Assembly (NCBI RefSeq): GCF_900182655.1
Contig: NZ_FXTC01000005.1
Span: 1-64,000, forward strand
Direction of reading: 5' to 3'
Origin: Chryseobacterium rhizoplanae
Lineage (GTDB): Bacteria; Bacteroidota; Bacteroidia; Flavobacteriales; Weeksellaceae
Length of the DNA: 64,000 nucleotides
The first letter of the stretch is position 1; each line of letters starts with the position of its first letter. Position numbers and translations under genes: made by a program. The notes under the pieces were generated by a model, which had not been told where the DNA came from, searched no databases, and saw only the letters and a list, made by a program, of their open reading frames with translations. This document shows, in pieces, positions 26,901-35,000 of the stretch.

Positions 26901-28009
26901 TGTTCCTGTATTGGATTTTCCACCCCTGCGGCATCTCTTTTAGAAGGCATTGCTTTGGCTACATTTGGGATACCCGGAGCTTTGCCTACCTCAGGTGTCG
27001 GCATTTTTGCAACAGAGCGAACTGGTTGTGCGGCTATATTAGGTTTTGCAGATGTTGTAGTAGCAATATCATTGGAAGCAGCATTTTTTTCATTTTTAAC
27101 ATCGCCCATTGCCCTCTGATTCACTTCCTGTATATTGTTGTTTTTCTCAAATTCATCAGCAGCAGCTTCATCTTTGGGAAGTTCAATACTTTCGATTTTG
27201 GCTTTCAGTAAAGCTTTAAAATCTTCTTTGCTAAATGTACCCGGTTTTTGTGCATCCATCGTATCTACCTGGCTGGCCTGTGCCATACTTTCACGCTCAT
27301 TGGCAGGTGATGGTGCCGCAGCTTGTGCATCTTCAGATGATTTTTTTGCAGGTTCGTGGCGTTTTTGTACCTGGGCCGTGGCGCTGATTCGTCCGCTCAA
27401 CTCCATAAATCCAGGATTGTCTGTGGCATTTGCAGAGGTTTTAGTTTCCGTATCAGCCTCCACCGTTTTATCTGCAGTGACTGACTGTGGTTTTTCTACA
27501 GCAGCAACTTCTGGTTTCTTTGATCCGGCTTTTGCCACCGCCTTTGAACCAGCCTTTGTTTCCTGATTGCTTTTGCTCTCTTGGTACACTACAGCTTGTT
27601 CTTGTACTGTTTTGGGCAGATAGTTTCCCGATTTTAGTTTATGATAATCTTGTATTTGATTGTCATTCAAAGTGGCCATATAGCCTTTTTCAATATTCTT
27701 GGTGTCCGGATGATTGATATCGCCGGTTTTTGCCAGACTCTCCTGGAGTTTTCCATAATTTTTTTCTGATCCCTGTCCATAAATGTCTCGTGAATCATGA
27801 ACACCCGCAATAGTGCCATTGAGACTAAGCAAGTTATCGTTGGGATTTGATGATCCATTTTTAACGGATGAATCTCCTGCCTTTTGTGTCTGTACATTGG
27901 CCACTTGCACCTCAGACAGAGGTACAACCACCCGATCTTTCGGCTTTTGCTTTTTGCTCTGGTTTTTATGGGCCTTATTGTCTATTTCTACAGGTTTTGC
28001 TGCTTTCAT
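23999..28009 (-). CDS. Large eCIS effector with PD-(D/E)XK-like nuclease C terminus
   Basis: 1336 residues from the ATG at 28009, preferred over an in-frame ATG at 28063 because MKAAKPVEI has the normal AT-rich leader. Residues 1-500 are disordered, Ala/Lys/Gln/Pro-rich, with recurring A-G-S-K phrases. Residues about 530-980 are long amphipathic and hydrophobic helices (for example GALSGVFAFIIEIKNTLTNL), perhaps for packing or translocation. Lys-rich linkers follow. The last 200 residues contain G-E-I-D-I-L then E-V-K-T-G, giving Asp1211, Glu1220 and Lys1222, the D...ExK core of PD-(D/E)XK nucleases. Predicted payload that cuts nucleic acid in target cells. The immunity gene follows by 6 bp. 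The nuclease call rests on the motif only. Confidence 0.75.
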   Translation of the reverse strand: MKAAKPVEIDNKAHKNQSKKQKPKDRVVVPLSEVQVANVQTQKAGDSSVKNGSSNPNDNLLSLNGTIAGVHDSRDIYGQGSEKNYGKLQESLAKTGDINHPDTKNIEKGYMATLNDNQIQDYHKLKSGNYLPKTVQEQAVVYQESKSNQETKAGSKAVAKAGSKKPEVAAVEKPQSVTADKTVEADTETKTSANATDNPGFMELSGRISATAQVQKRHEPAKKSSEDAQAAAPSPANERESMAQASQVDTMDAQKPGTFSKEDFKALLKAKIESIELPKDEAAADEFEKNNNIQEVNQRAMGDVKNEKNAASNDIATTTSAKPNIAAQPVRSVAKMPTPEVGKAPGIPNVAKAMPSKRDAAGVENPIQEQTAGIDNEMKAHRVTDDMLANSNEPSFKNALTEKNKAQTQSTAATQKFRNSEEKELSKTKNQAQAQAVHHITGMHSARKGGLGNAHGEQKQTATKDSQKRKEIADHINSIYLNSKNEVDTILNSLDKTVASKFDTGSKAAKKAFEDHIDKNMRAYKLKRYGDAAASYGALAAASLWVWDKVTGLPKEVNAYFKSGKEVYIKTMDRYIDDIATHVTNQLNAAKGKIAKGKKDVQTYVNSLSPSLRKIGKEAIADIQSKFNALEESVNNKKEALIDVLAKKYAENVAEIDARIETLKSQNSGWVNKALGALSGVFAFIIEIKNTLTNLLAGVVEAIQAIIADPIGFFKNLIAGVSQGFTNFGNNIWTHLKTGFFGWLTGAMKGISITMPEDIFSLKGIFSITTQVLGLTWSGIRAIGSKVVGEPVMKVLETSFEMVQIVRKEGVAGLWEHLKDQFADLKETVMDAIMDIIQTQVIQAGIKWIMGLMTPVGAFIKAAMAIIDVVKFFIQRAAQIMELVKAFTDSIKAIASGNVGAVAKAIENALGKAVPVLIGFLASLLGIGGLADKVVGVIRKIRERIVKAITKFWTFVKGKAGKLFSKLGIDKKGAKKNTEKKDGKTGEKLEDSEVGKVVRFSAEGESHTLWIAKKGNNVEVMVASIPMSVGKKLKEWQDKIDTLPEEKRERAKTLLDQADALYIETHQEAEETDKALDKANKQNASNNEVKKAKTLDESVENKEEQLSDIIQQLFNIFGQINWSVDENTKLTKTEIDKLRSLEGGSTIIAKIEHQMKTKPDDGISTIKEVRVMMSLSDDVIFVGGAIHKDTKHVFFKIGNEEPKILEHGEIDILSNKEYIEVKTGNFVIKPNGLSGGDIEKMEKYKGYVNGKPKIFDKVGNQIDLSNKILVLQVDQNAISPMVLAQMRKIGSPDIIRFANGSEIKMSDVPYEGKYRKPATFKGMPIVKSLQEYLNIK

Positions 28010-28192
28010 TGACTTAGTTTTTTTAATTTCATATTGTTTAAAAGACCTATAAAGCACAACCAAACTGTTATGCTTTATAGGATGCCTGCCGGGTTAGAAA
28101 AATCATACCATGTGTGGTAGATTCTTTAAGAATGTAAGTAAATAGAAATGGTATTTGACTTTGAGAAACAGGCAACACTGAACCATTTCCTT

Positions 28193-28279
28193 GTTTGTTC
28201 TCTTGTTTTTGAATTTTCTGGTTTTTTAAGTTCTTACAATCGCTCTTTTGGAGTGATCAATTCTGTAATGGCAGTAAAA
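28193..28279 (-). repeat. Interspersed element, copy G (degenerate)
   Basis: It keeps TTTGTTC, a T-rich run, AGTTCTTACAATC and TTCTGTAATGGCAGTAAAA, with an insertion in the middle. It lies about 190 bp upstream of the nuclease effector start. The 28010-28359 gap holds this element and otherwise AT-rich sequence. Confidence 0.4.
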
Positions 28280-28359
28280 AGTTTTCACTTTCTTTTCTAT
28301 TGTAATGCTTAAGTATACCTACAAGTCATTTGATAGATTTTCACACCATTGATTCTCTC

Positions 28360-28734
28360 TTAATTCATATCACCTTTCTTTTCTTCTTCGTCAGACTGTC
28401 TGTCTGTCTTCACTCCATATCGGTTTTCAATAAAAAGATTCACAGCTTTATCAATCCAGTTTGGGAGATTTGTAGTAATCATTTTCAGGAATTTATCATA
28501 ACCGTAGCCAAGCACAAATAATATCCCTGTTGAATACCATTTGTCATGCAACTCAGCTCTGTTCATTAAATAGCTCATTGTAAAACCTACGATCACCACT
28601 ATCACCAATGTGATAAAGTGCTCCCAGGGCTGTTTTTTCTCTTTATTTTGTATGGAGACCAGTACCCTTAACAATCCTCCTGAAAATGCTATTGCAGTTC
28701 CGATCAAAAGGGCTTTTATACTATCCAAAGTCAT
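28360..28734 (-). CDS. Holin-like small membrane protein
   Basis: 124 residues with three hydrophobic segments, about 5-25, 40-58 and 68-82. A charged loop lies between the first two, and the cytosolic tail is highly charged (DRQSDEEEKKGD). Size, helix count and the charged tail match phage holins, which make inner-membrane holes so that endolysin can reach the wall. The LGYGYDKFLK segment is common in Bacteroidota phage membrane proteins of this kind. It is about 10 kb from the endolysin, on the same strand, between a small Lys-rich protein and the effector gene. It could be an unrelated membrane protein; the holin call is moderate. Confidence 0.55.
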   Translation of the reverse strand: MTLDSIKALLIGTAIAFSGGLLRVLVSIQNKEKKQPWEHFITLVIVVIVGFTMSYLMNRAELHDKWYSTGILFVLGYGYDKFLKMITTNLPNWIDKAVNLFIENRYGVKTDRQSDEEEKKGDMN

Positions 28735-28792
28735 TATTTTCTATATATTATTTATTAAAATTTTAATTTTTCAACAACTTTCAGATGTTCAC

Positions 28793-28960
28793 TTATTCCT
28801 GTGAAAGGATATACATGTCATCTAAAAATTTTCTGATTTTCCGGATGTTTTCACTCTCATCCGCATACGCTAACTCATCAAGAATATCACTGATATCTCT
28901 GCCTGGCTTTTTCAGTTTTTCTTTATCTTTTTTCTTTTTTTTCTTTTCTTTCTTTTTCAT
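28793..28960 (-). CDS. Small Lys-rich protein, 55 residues
   Basis: ATG at 28960 and TAA at 28793-28795, too short for many gene finders. The N terminus is a run of lysines and glutamates. The second half (DISDILDELAYADESENIRK...) has normal amphipathic helical character, which argues for real coding. It ends 59 bp before the holin-like gene and is probably co-transcribed with it. No known family; it may bind nucleic acid or a partner protein. Confidence 0.55.
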   Translation of the reverse strand: MKKKEKKKKKKDKEKLKKPGRDISDILDELAYADESENIRKIRKFLDDMYILSQE

Positions 28961-29345
28961 GGCTACTAGAATTTTATTAAATGAATAATTGCTTTTTTAG
29001 TTTTTTTAAATTGATTTACCTTCCAATACAGTAAGGTTACACGGTTCCTTTTTACAATTCATGTTTCATTTAAAACAACAGAACTAATAAGCAAAAACCG
29101 TTTTTCACCTTACTATTTTTTACCTATAATTTAATTTGAGAAAGATATCAGAGCAGCCTTTTAATCTGATGTATGGCTGTTGAGGATTTCGCAATAACCT
29201 GGAATCCTTTTTTATCTTTTTAGAATGAATAATTTCAAGACATGAATTATGAATAAACACTATCTACAAACATTATCTTACTGATATTCACATTACAACA
29301 TTATATTAATATGGTAAGGACTGAGCTTTCTTCTGTGATCATGCT
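28961..29345. other. AT-rich intergenic stretch
   Basis: 385 bp between the 55-residue gene and the HTH gene. No open frame, strong hairpin or copy of the two repeat families was found. It probably carries the promoter for the 55-residue and holin-like genes. Confidence 0.5.
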
Positions 29346-29504
29346 TTATGGCTGAAGAATGATGTTATATATGGTTCTTTCAGACAAAAACAACATTTCC
29401 ATCAGCTCATTAACAATCACTTTCATCTGTTTATCCTGATTACGTTTTACATAATCAATGACAAAATCTTTTCTTTTTTCGACTAATTCTTTACTACGTT
29501 TCAT
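29346..29504 (-). CDS. Small helix-turn-helix-like protein, 52 residues
   Basis: The start is placed at the ATG at 29504 (MKRSKELVEKR), not the upstream ATG at 29549, because the first 15 residues of the longer form look non-coding. The C-terminal 30 residues (QMKVIVNELMEMLFLSERTIYNII) have the spacing of a helix-turn-helix, with LSERTIYNI as the likely recognition helix, as in small mobile-element regulators of Bacteroidota. It is on the minus strand, 750 bp from the divergent S24 repressor. It might regulate the adjacent accessory genes; DNA binding is inferred. Confidence 0.6.
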   Translation of the reverse strand: MKRSKELVEKRKDFVIDYVKRNQDKQMKVIVNELMEMLFLSERTIYNIILQP

Positions 29505-30180
29505 AATTCTATGGTTAAAAGTTTTTTGGTTTAAAAGTTTTTTTTGCATCAGACAGGCTTCCTTCTCTTACCTGTTGATCGTTTCATAAAGTCATAAGAA
29601 TCCCTAAAGACGAAAATTCCGCCTTTTAAAAAGATCTCTAATTCAATTAATTTTGTTTTTCAGAAGCCGGTACCGGGTATTTATTTTACCCTGACTTCTT
29701 TATTTTAAATTTCATTTGTTACTCAGGATGTAATAGCTACTTTACTGACAACTATAATTAATCGATATTTTATATGTTGAACAGTAATGTTCTTCTACAT
29801 TTTAGGTTTGTTTTTTATTTTCAGGAAAAACAAAGAGTAAAATGATTGCTTTATTCAGGTATCAATCAAGAATAAACGCATTTTTATCATTAATAGAACA
29901 ATAAACAAACGAACAAAAATCAAATAAAGCAATACAAAAAAACGCAATTTTTACACTTTATAGATTGTTTAAAATTTTCCTCATTCCAATTAACGCCGAA
30001 ATAAAATAAAAGAGGAAAATATTCATATTTTGAATTCATTACGTGCAAAATATTTTTTAACTTTTTTAATTACAGATAATTACATTCAAAAATGTCGTTT
30101 TTAAATATTAAAAAAATATTAAATTCTAAATATAATTTTGTACATTTGCATTGTTCTATCATAATGATGAAACAAATATA

Positions 30181-30193
30181 CGAACATTGTTCG
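30181..30193 (+). promoter_or_regulatory. Operator-like palindrome 1 in the repressor leader
   Basis: CGAACA-T-TGTTCG, perfect. It lies between the TAnnTTTG box at 30141-30148 and the repressor ATG at 30258, suggesting autoregulation. Confidence 0.6.
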
Positions 30194-30209
30194 TTTTTAA
30201 AAATAAAAA

Positions 30210-30224
30210 CGAACATTTTGTTCA
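30210..30224 (+). promoter_or_regulatory. Operator-like palindrome 2 in the repressor leader
   Basis: GAACA-TTT-TGTTC within CGAACATTTTGTTCA, about 30 bp after palindrome 1. It has the same GAACA/TGTTC half-sites, consistent with cooperative binding of a dimeric CI-like repressor. Confidence 0.6.
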
Positions 30225-30257
30225 TTTTTTTTTACAAATAACTATAAACATATCAAA

Positions 30258-30920
30258 ATGAACTATTTAGAATTCAAGGAAATCAGAAAGAAACTAAACA
30301 TGAAGCAGGCTGATATAGCAAAATCTATAGGAGTGGGCACCAGGGCCGTGCAGTATTGGGAAAAAGGCGAACGAAAAATACCGGAAACAACGGCTTACTT
30401 CGTCACCAATTTACTGTTAAAGCAACAGGAACTTAATGATGACAGCGCGTCTCCGGTTGTTTTTTCAGATTTAAAGATCATGCACGTTCCCTTAGCAAAT
30501 CAATATGCACAAGCCGGTTATCTGAGTAATTTTGCTGATGAAGAATATATAGAAAGCTTACCCACTATTCCTTTTACGGACGATGTAGAGCACAGAGGTG
30601 AATACATGTGTTTTGAAGTGAAAGGAGACAGTATGGATAACGGATCGTATGAAAGTTATCTGGAAGGTGACATTATCCTATGCAGAAACATCAGACAGGA
30701 TTACTGGATGAGTAAGCTGCACTATGATAAGTGGGATTTTGTAATCGTTCACAAAGAAAAAGGAATTTTAGTAAAACGAATCGTTAACCACGATGTCGAG
30801 AAAGGCCTTATCACTCTTCATTCCCTGAATGAATATTATGAAGACTTCGAGATCCATCTGAAGGATGTTGCGAAACTTTTCAATATTATAAGTACCAGAC
30901 GTAAAAACAACAGAAGATAA
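30258..30920 (+). CDS. CI/LexA-like repressor: XRE HTH plus S24 autopeptidase
   Basis: 220 residues. The HTH is at about 15-40 (MKQADIAKSIGVGTRAVQYW). An Ala86-Gly87 pair (QAGYL) is the expected self-cleavage site. The S24 catalytic pair is Ser125 (KGDSMD) and Lys173 (LVKRIV). Proteins of this type repress phage or element genes and are inactivated by RecA-stimulated self-cleavage after DNA damage. The leader has two operator-like palindromes. It is the only plus-strand gene between the accessory half and the structural operon, and it converges on the 302-residue gene with a shared terminator. A role as the eCIS switch is inferred from position. Some Bacteroidota S24 proteins are general stress regulators. 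Confidence 0.88.
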   Translation: MNYLEFKEIRKKLNMKQADIAKSIGVGTRAVQYWEKGERKIPETTAYFVTNLLLKQQELNDDSASPVVFSDLKIMHVPLANQYAQAGYLSNFADEEYIESLPTIPFTDDVEHRGEYMCFEVKGDSMDNGSYESYLEGDIILCRNIRQDYWMSKLHYDKWDFVIVHKEKGILVKRIVNHDVEKGLITLHSLNEYYEDFEIHLKDVAKLFNIISTRRKNNRR

Positions 30921-30933
30921 CTGCCTGAGTGAA

Positions 30934-30961
30934 TAAAATCCTCAATTTCTTGAGGATTTTA
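30934..30961. terminator. Bidirectional terminator between repressor and structural operon
   Basis: 12-bp perfect stem (TAAAATCCTCAA with TTGAGGATTTTA) and 4-nt loop TTTC, between convergent stops at 30920 and 30995. Confidence 0.9.
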
Positions 30962-30994
30962 TCGGGGCATTTCAGAGCATCATCATAAGATATT

Positions 30995-31903
30995 CTAACA
31001 GCTCACTTTGTCTTCAATACTTATTATTTTAGCATTTTCCGGATCTACCCGATAAATGACACTTGGGTTAAGATCTGAACTTAGGAATCTTATCCATCTG
31101 ATCCCACTTCTTTTGAAGCTTTCGGGTGCATTTGGTTCAAATTCTTTTATGTTTGCAGGGGTTGCAAGCATACCATTAGTCAGGTAAATCAAAGTTCCTA
31201 TATCCGCTGAAGAGGGTTTCAAAATTACTTTCGTCTTCCAGGCAGGGTCTGTCCCATTACAAATAGAATCTGGGTTCAGGTCATCTACACCAGACAAGCA
31301 ATAGGCTCCTACTGCACCACTCCATTCTTTAGAATCAAACTGAACAACATCTGACCAATCAGAAATTCCATCTGGCTTACAATACTTTCTTATTCTTATG
31401 TATAGCTTAGTATTATCAGGAATTTTCCCATTCTTCATATCAATATTTTCAAATTGGGTATATGAAGTATCACTAAAGCCCACCTTTGAATAAATAATGT
31501 CTGTAAAACCAGGGTCTCTTGCGATCTGATATTCCAATGTTGCAAGATTGGTGGTATCATCAACCCAGTAGTTCATTACAATCTGGCCGTCATCCAGCAC
31601 TTTTATATCATAGATCTTAGGAACATAACAAGTAGAAGATGTGTTGCATCTCCCAACGTTCAGGAAAAATTCTCTCTTAGTAACAATTCCACCTACAGCC
31701 AGTTTCACTTCCAATTCGTATGTACCCGGAGTTTGAATATCATTTTGGATATCATTAAGTTTTATTGTATCACCAGTTGCAAGCAATTGCTTTATATCAT
31801 GGGTAGGTCCCGGCGGATTTAAATAAGTCACAGTCGCCTCTGTTAGTGGCAATGAAGATTCATATCCTATTTTGAATGAAACATCACATTTTGCTGCTGC
31901 CAT
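30995..31903 (-). CDS. Fn3-like protein at the end of the eCIS structural operon
   Basis: 302 residues, beta-rich, starting MAAAKCDV with no signal peptide. Two domains can be guessed. The first (about 1-95) has Cys-containing edges, and the second (about 95-190) has an Fn3-like pattern (TLEYQIARDPGFTDIIYSKV ... LYIRIRKYC). A Cys-rich C-terminal segment (YCLSGVDDLNPDSICNG) follows. It comes 105 bp after the 1203-residue gene and ends at a bidirectional terminator. Probably a particle-surface or baseplate-periphery protein, inferred from operon position. No known family is recognised. Confidence 0.7.
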   Translation of the reverse strand: MAAAKCDVSFKIGYESSLPLTEATVTYLNPPGPTHDIKQLLATGDTIKLNDIQNDIQTPGTYELEVKLAVGGIVTKREFFLNVGRCNTSSTCYVPKIYDIKVLDDGQIVMNYWVDDTTNLATLEYQIARDPGFTDIIYSKVGFSDTSYTQFENIDMKNGKIPDNTKLYIRIRKYCKPDGISDWSDVVQFDSKEWSGAVGAYCLSGVDDLNPDSICNGTDPAWKTKVILKPSSADIGTLIYLTNGMLATPANIKEFEPNAPESFKRSGIRWIRFLSSDLNPSVIYRVDPENAKIISIEDKVSC

Positions 31904-31949
31904 TATATTATGTTTTTATTGTTAATATTATATTTTATTCAATATCTAA

Positions 31950-31985
31950 GGGGTGTTGAAATCATTCTAAAGAAAAAAACACCCC
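31950..31985 (-). other. Inverted repeat between the two last structural genes
   Basis: GGGGTGTT (31950-31957) pairs with AACACCCC (31978-31985) over a 20-nt loop. In the minus direction a T-run lies inside the loop, so this is not a classical terminator. It may be an RNA processing or stability hairpin. Confidence 0.35.
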
Positions 31986-32008
31986 ATGATATCAGATTAG
32001 GTTTAATC

Positions 32009-35000
32009 TCAATACACCGTTACGGTTGTTGTATCAATATTAAACGCATCACTATTAGCATCCTTAACCAGAAGCTGGAATTTATAGTTACCAGCAATTA
32101 AATCTTCAACGATCAGTTCTCCGTTAGCGGGGTCATTAATAAGCCTCACATTCGGGCCTTCCAGTTTGCTCCAGAAGTAGAGAAGTACCGGCGCTCCATC
32201 ACCTGATCCTTTTAGTCCAAATCTCCCCAGTTTTAAAGAAAATCTCAGATCTTTCGCTCCGGCATCAGCTTTAATAATCGGCAGAGTGGCAGGACAGCAG
32301 TTTACACTACCTGATAAGTCTATCTTTTTGATCGCAACATACCAGTCTCTTATCGTAATGGTTTGGGTACACTCACCGTTACTCACCTTCACATTGATCG
32401 CCGGGGTATTTTTTGGATCTACATTCATCAATGTATAACTCATATTTCCATTAGCATCCGGCTGAGAAAGCGGGTTACCATCTACACTGTAAGTATAGTT
32501 TGTAAAGCCTGGCCCTGAAACGACAAAGTTTACTTTTGTTTCATTTGAATTACCAGCCGGATAATCAACAGATTTAACAGATATCCCAACCTTCGGTGTC
32601 ATAATAACCCTAATACTGCAGTTGGTTTGTTTTCCGTTTACAGTAAAGGTAATTACCTGACCGTGTAATGCAGGATTCAACAGGTTCGGATTGAAGGAAT
32701 ATCCTCCGGCACCGGATATAACACTGGATTCAGCACCAGTACTAGCTGCTACAACTCCATTGCTGGGTACTACGTTAAATGGTATAGCCCCGGATTCAGA
32801 ACAAATAGTATTCACCGGCAGACTTAATTGAACCGGAGCATCATACCAGTCTCTTATAGCCGTGTATTGAGAGCATCCTCCTCCAGTCACCTTCACTCCT
32901 ATCACCGGAATATTTTTCGGATCCAGATTAGAATATTTATAACTTATCTTACCGTTTATAGGTTTTGGCGGAGTAAACTGTCCGGTACCCAGGAAATCCC
33001 ATTCGTACATATATTCTGTAAAATATGGTCCGGAAACGTCAATGTTTATTGTTGTTTCTGTTGAACCGTTAGCTGGGTAATCAACAGTATAATTAATGTT
33101 AACTTTAGGCGGTGGAATAACTTTAATACGGCAGTTCGTTGGTTTATCGTTTACAGTAAATGTAATATATTGACCATATAAGGCAGAATTCACTGCATTT
33201 GGATTGAAGGAATAGCTGCCATTGCCGGACACAACACTGGCTTCAGCACCAGCACTTGCTTTCACAATCCCATCTGTAGGGAACAGGTCAATAAAAGGTA
33301 TAGAATCAGATGCAGAACAAATAATATCTGTTGCTAAACTTAACCGAACCGGAGCGTCGTACCAGTCTCTTATGATAACGTCCTGAATACAGCCGCTGCC
33401 GTCCACTTTTACTCTTATTACCGGAATATTTTTAAGATCCAGATTGTAATACTTATAACTCACAAATCCATGAACATCAGGTTTTATAGGAACCCAAACA
33501 TCATTACCAAGAAAATCCCAGCTGTAATCATAGTCTGCAAAATTGGTCCCGGAAACTTTAACGTTTACTATTGTTGCTGTTGAATCTCCTCCAGGATAAA
33601 TGACAGGTTCAACGACTTCTATTTTTACATCCGGTTCTGAAATCACCTTAATGCTGCAATCTGTAGCTTTCCCATTGACAGTAAAGGTAATTTCCTGGCC
33701 ATAGAACTGTTCTTCCACAGCCTTCGGATCAAAGACATATTGCCCATTGATGATTTTTACGCCGTTACCAACACTTGCTTTGATCACTCCATTCATAGGG
33801 GATACTGTAAAAGGTATAGGGTTAGATTCAGCACAGATAACAGAAGTTGGCAAACTCAATTTGATGATCGCTTTTGGAGTACAACAGATGTATGGAAGTG
33901 AAAAATCTGCAATAACTTTTGGATTTTTTATGGAATCATATACCATAATAAAAGTACCTTTTCTTTCAACACCTCTTTTATGTTCTAATCCTGAGTTCTT
34001 TTCTACGTATTCATTGAAATAAGCTTTTGTCAGATCTTTATTTCCTTTTAATTCTTCTAAAGACAAGAGCATAATATCAAATCCCAGCTGCTGCTTATCC
34101 TTGATTTCCTTTATCTGTTCAAAAGCAACCTGATAATCCATTCCCTGATGACCTTCAATATTATAAAACGAATAGTTATCTATATTGAGATTTAAAGGAC
34201 TTACTTGTTCGGAGTTTCCTATTAACACCCAATCAGTATCAAATGTCAGATTATTGCCGGATGACCGATTGCTTGTTCTATCAAAATTCCATGTTTTTAA
34301 AAACTCTTCTGTAACATGATAGTAAAAAGGAACTGCCTTATTGCCCAGAGGATTTAATTTTTGCGAAGGAGTAATTTTAACCCGTTCTTTATTTTTAATA
34401 ATAGTATCAGGATCAAAATTTCCCACTTGCTGATTAAAACGCTTGATTAGGGTTTTAACTTTTTGAGTTGCTTTTTCATCATCTAAAGCAGGAGAATTAT
34501 AAAACTGATGTCTTGAAGAATCCAATTGGGTATCCGATATTAATTTTCCAAGCATAATATGTTTAGGAAAAGATGCAAAATCCGGGAAACATTTAGTAAA
34601 TGCTTTAGGAAGTAATTCTACAATTTCAGAATAGGTATCCACCAAATCCTTTATCACATCGTAAGTATACTGAAAGCCTGTTTCCTGATTAACAACTCTG
34701 TCTATTGATGCTTTGAACACGTCATAGCCGGCACTTGAAACGCCTAGAATTTTGGCAATTGCTGCTGTTTTTTCAAAAACACTCTTCCCATAATCAGCTT
34801 TCTCTACCGCCTTGATATACACATTTTTTAAATCAGAGACATTCAGCCTGTTTTCTGAAACAAAACGCTCTAAAATAATCCGGTTTTGTTTTACAGGCTC
34901 CATGATATCCTCTATAAACAAAGGATGAGGCTGAAGATGGTCTTTTCTTTTGGGTTTAACCTCACCGGTTACAGGATCAGGCAGGGAAAAACCATCTTCC

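Larger units (their letters stand above)
29505..30257. other. Long AT-rich control region upstream of the S24 repressor
   Basis: About 750 bp with no convincing ORF, very AT-rich from 29860 on. It contains GAACA/TGTTC half-sites at 29895-29920 (AGAACAATAAACAAACGAAC), two TAnnTTTG boxes at 30133-30140 and 30141-30148, and the operator-like palindromes listed separately. It serves as the divergent promoter region for the repressor and the HTH/holin/effector side. Confidence 0.55.

Noticed and set aside
26783..27717. Plus-strand ORFs across the nuclease effector
   Set aside because: They are antisense shadows of the Ala/Lys-rich N-terminal part, with no start signals or family resemblance.
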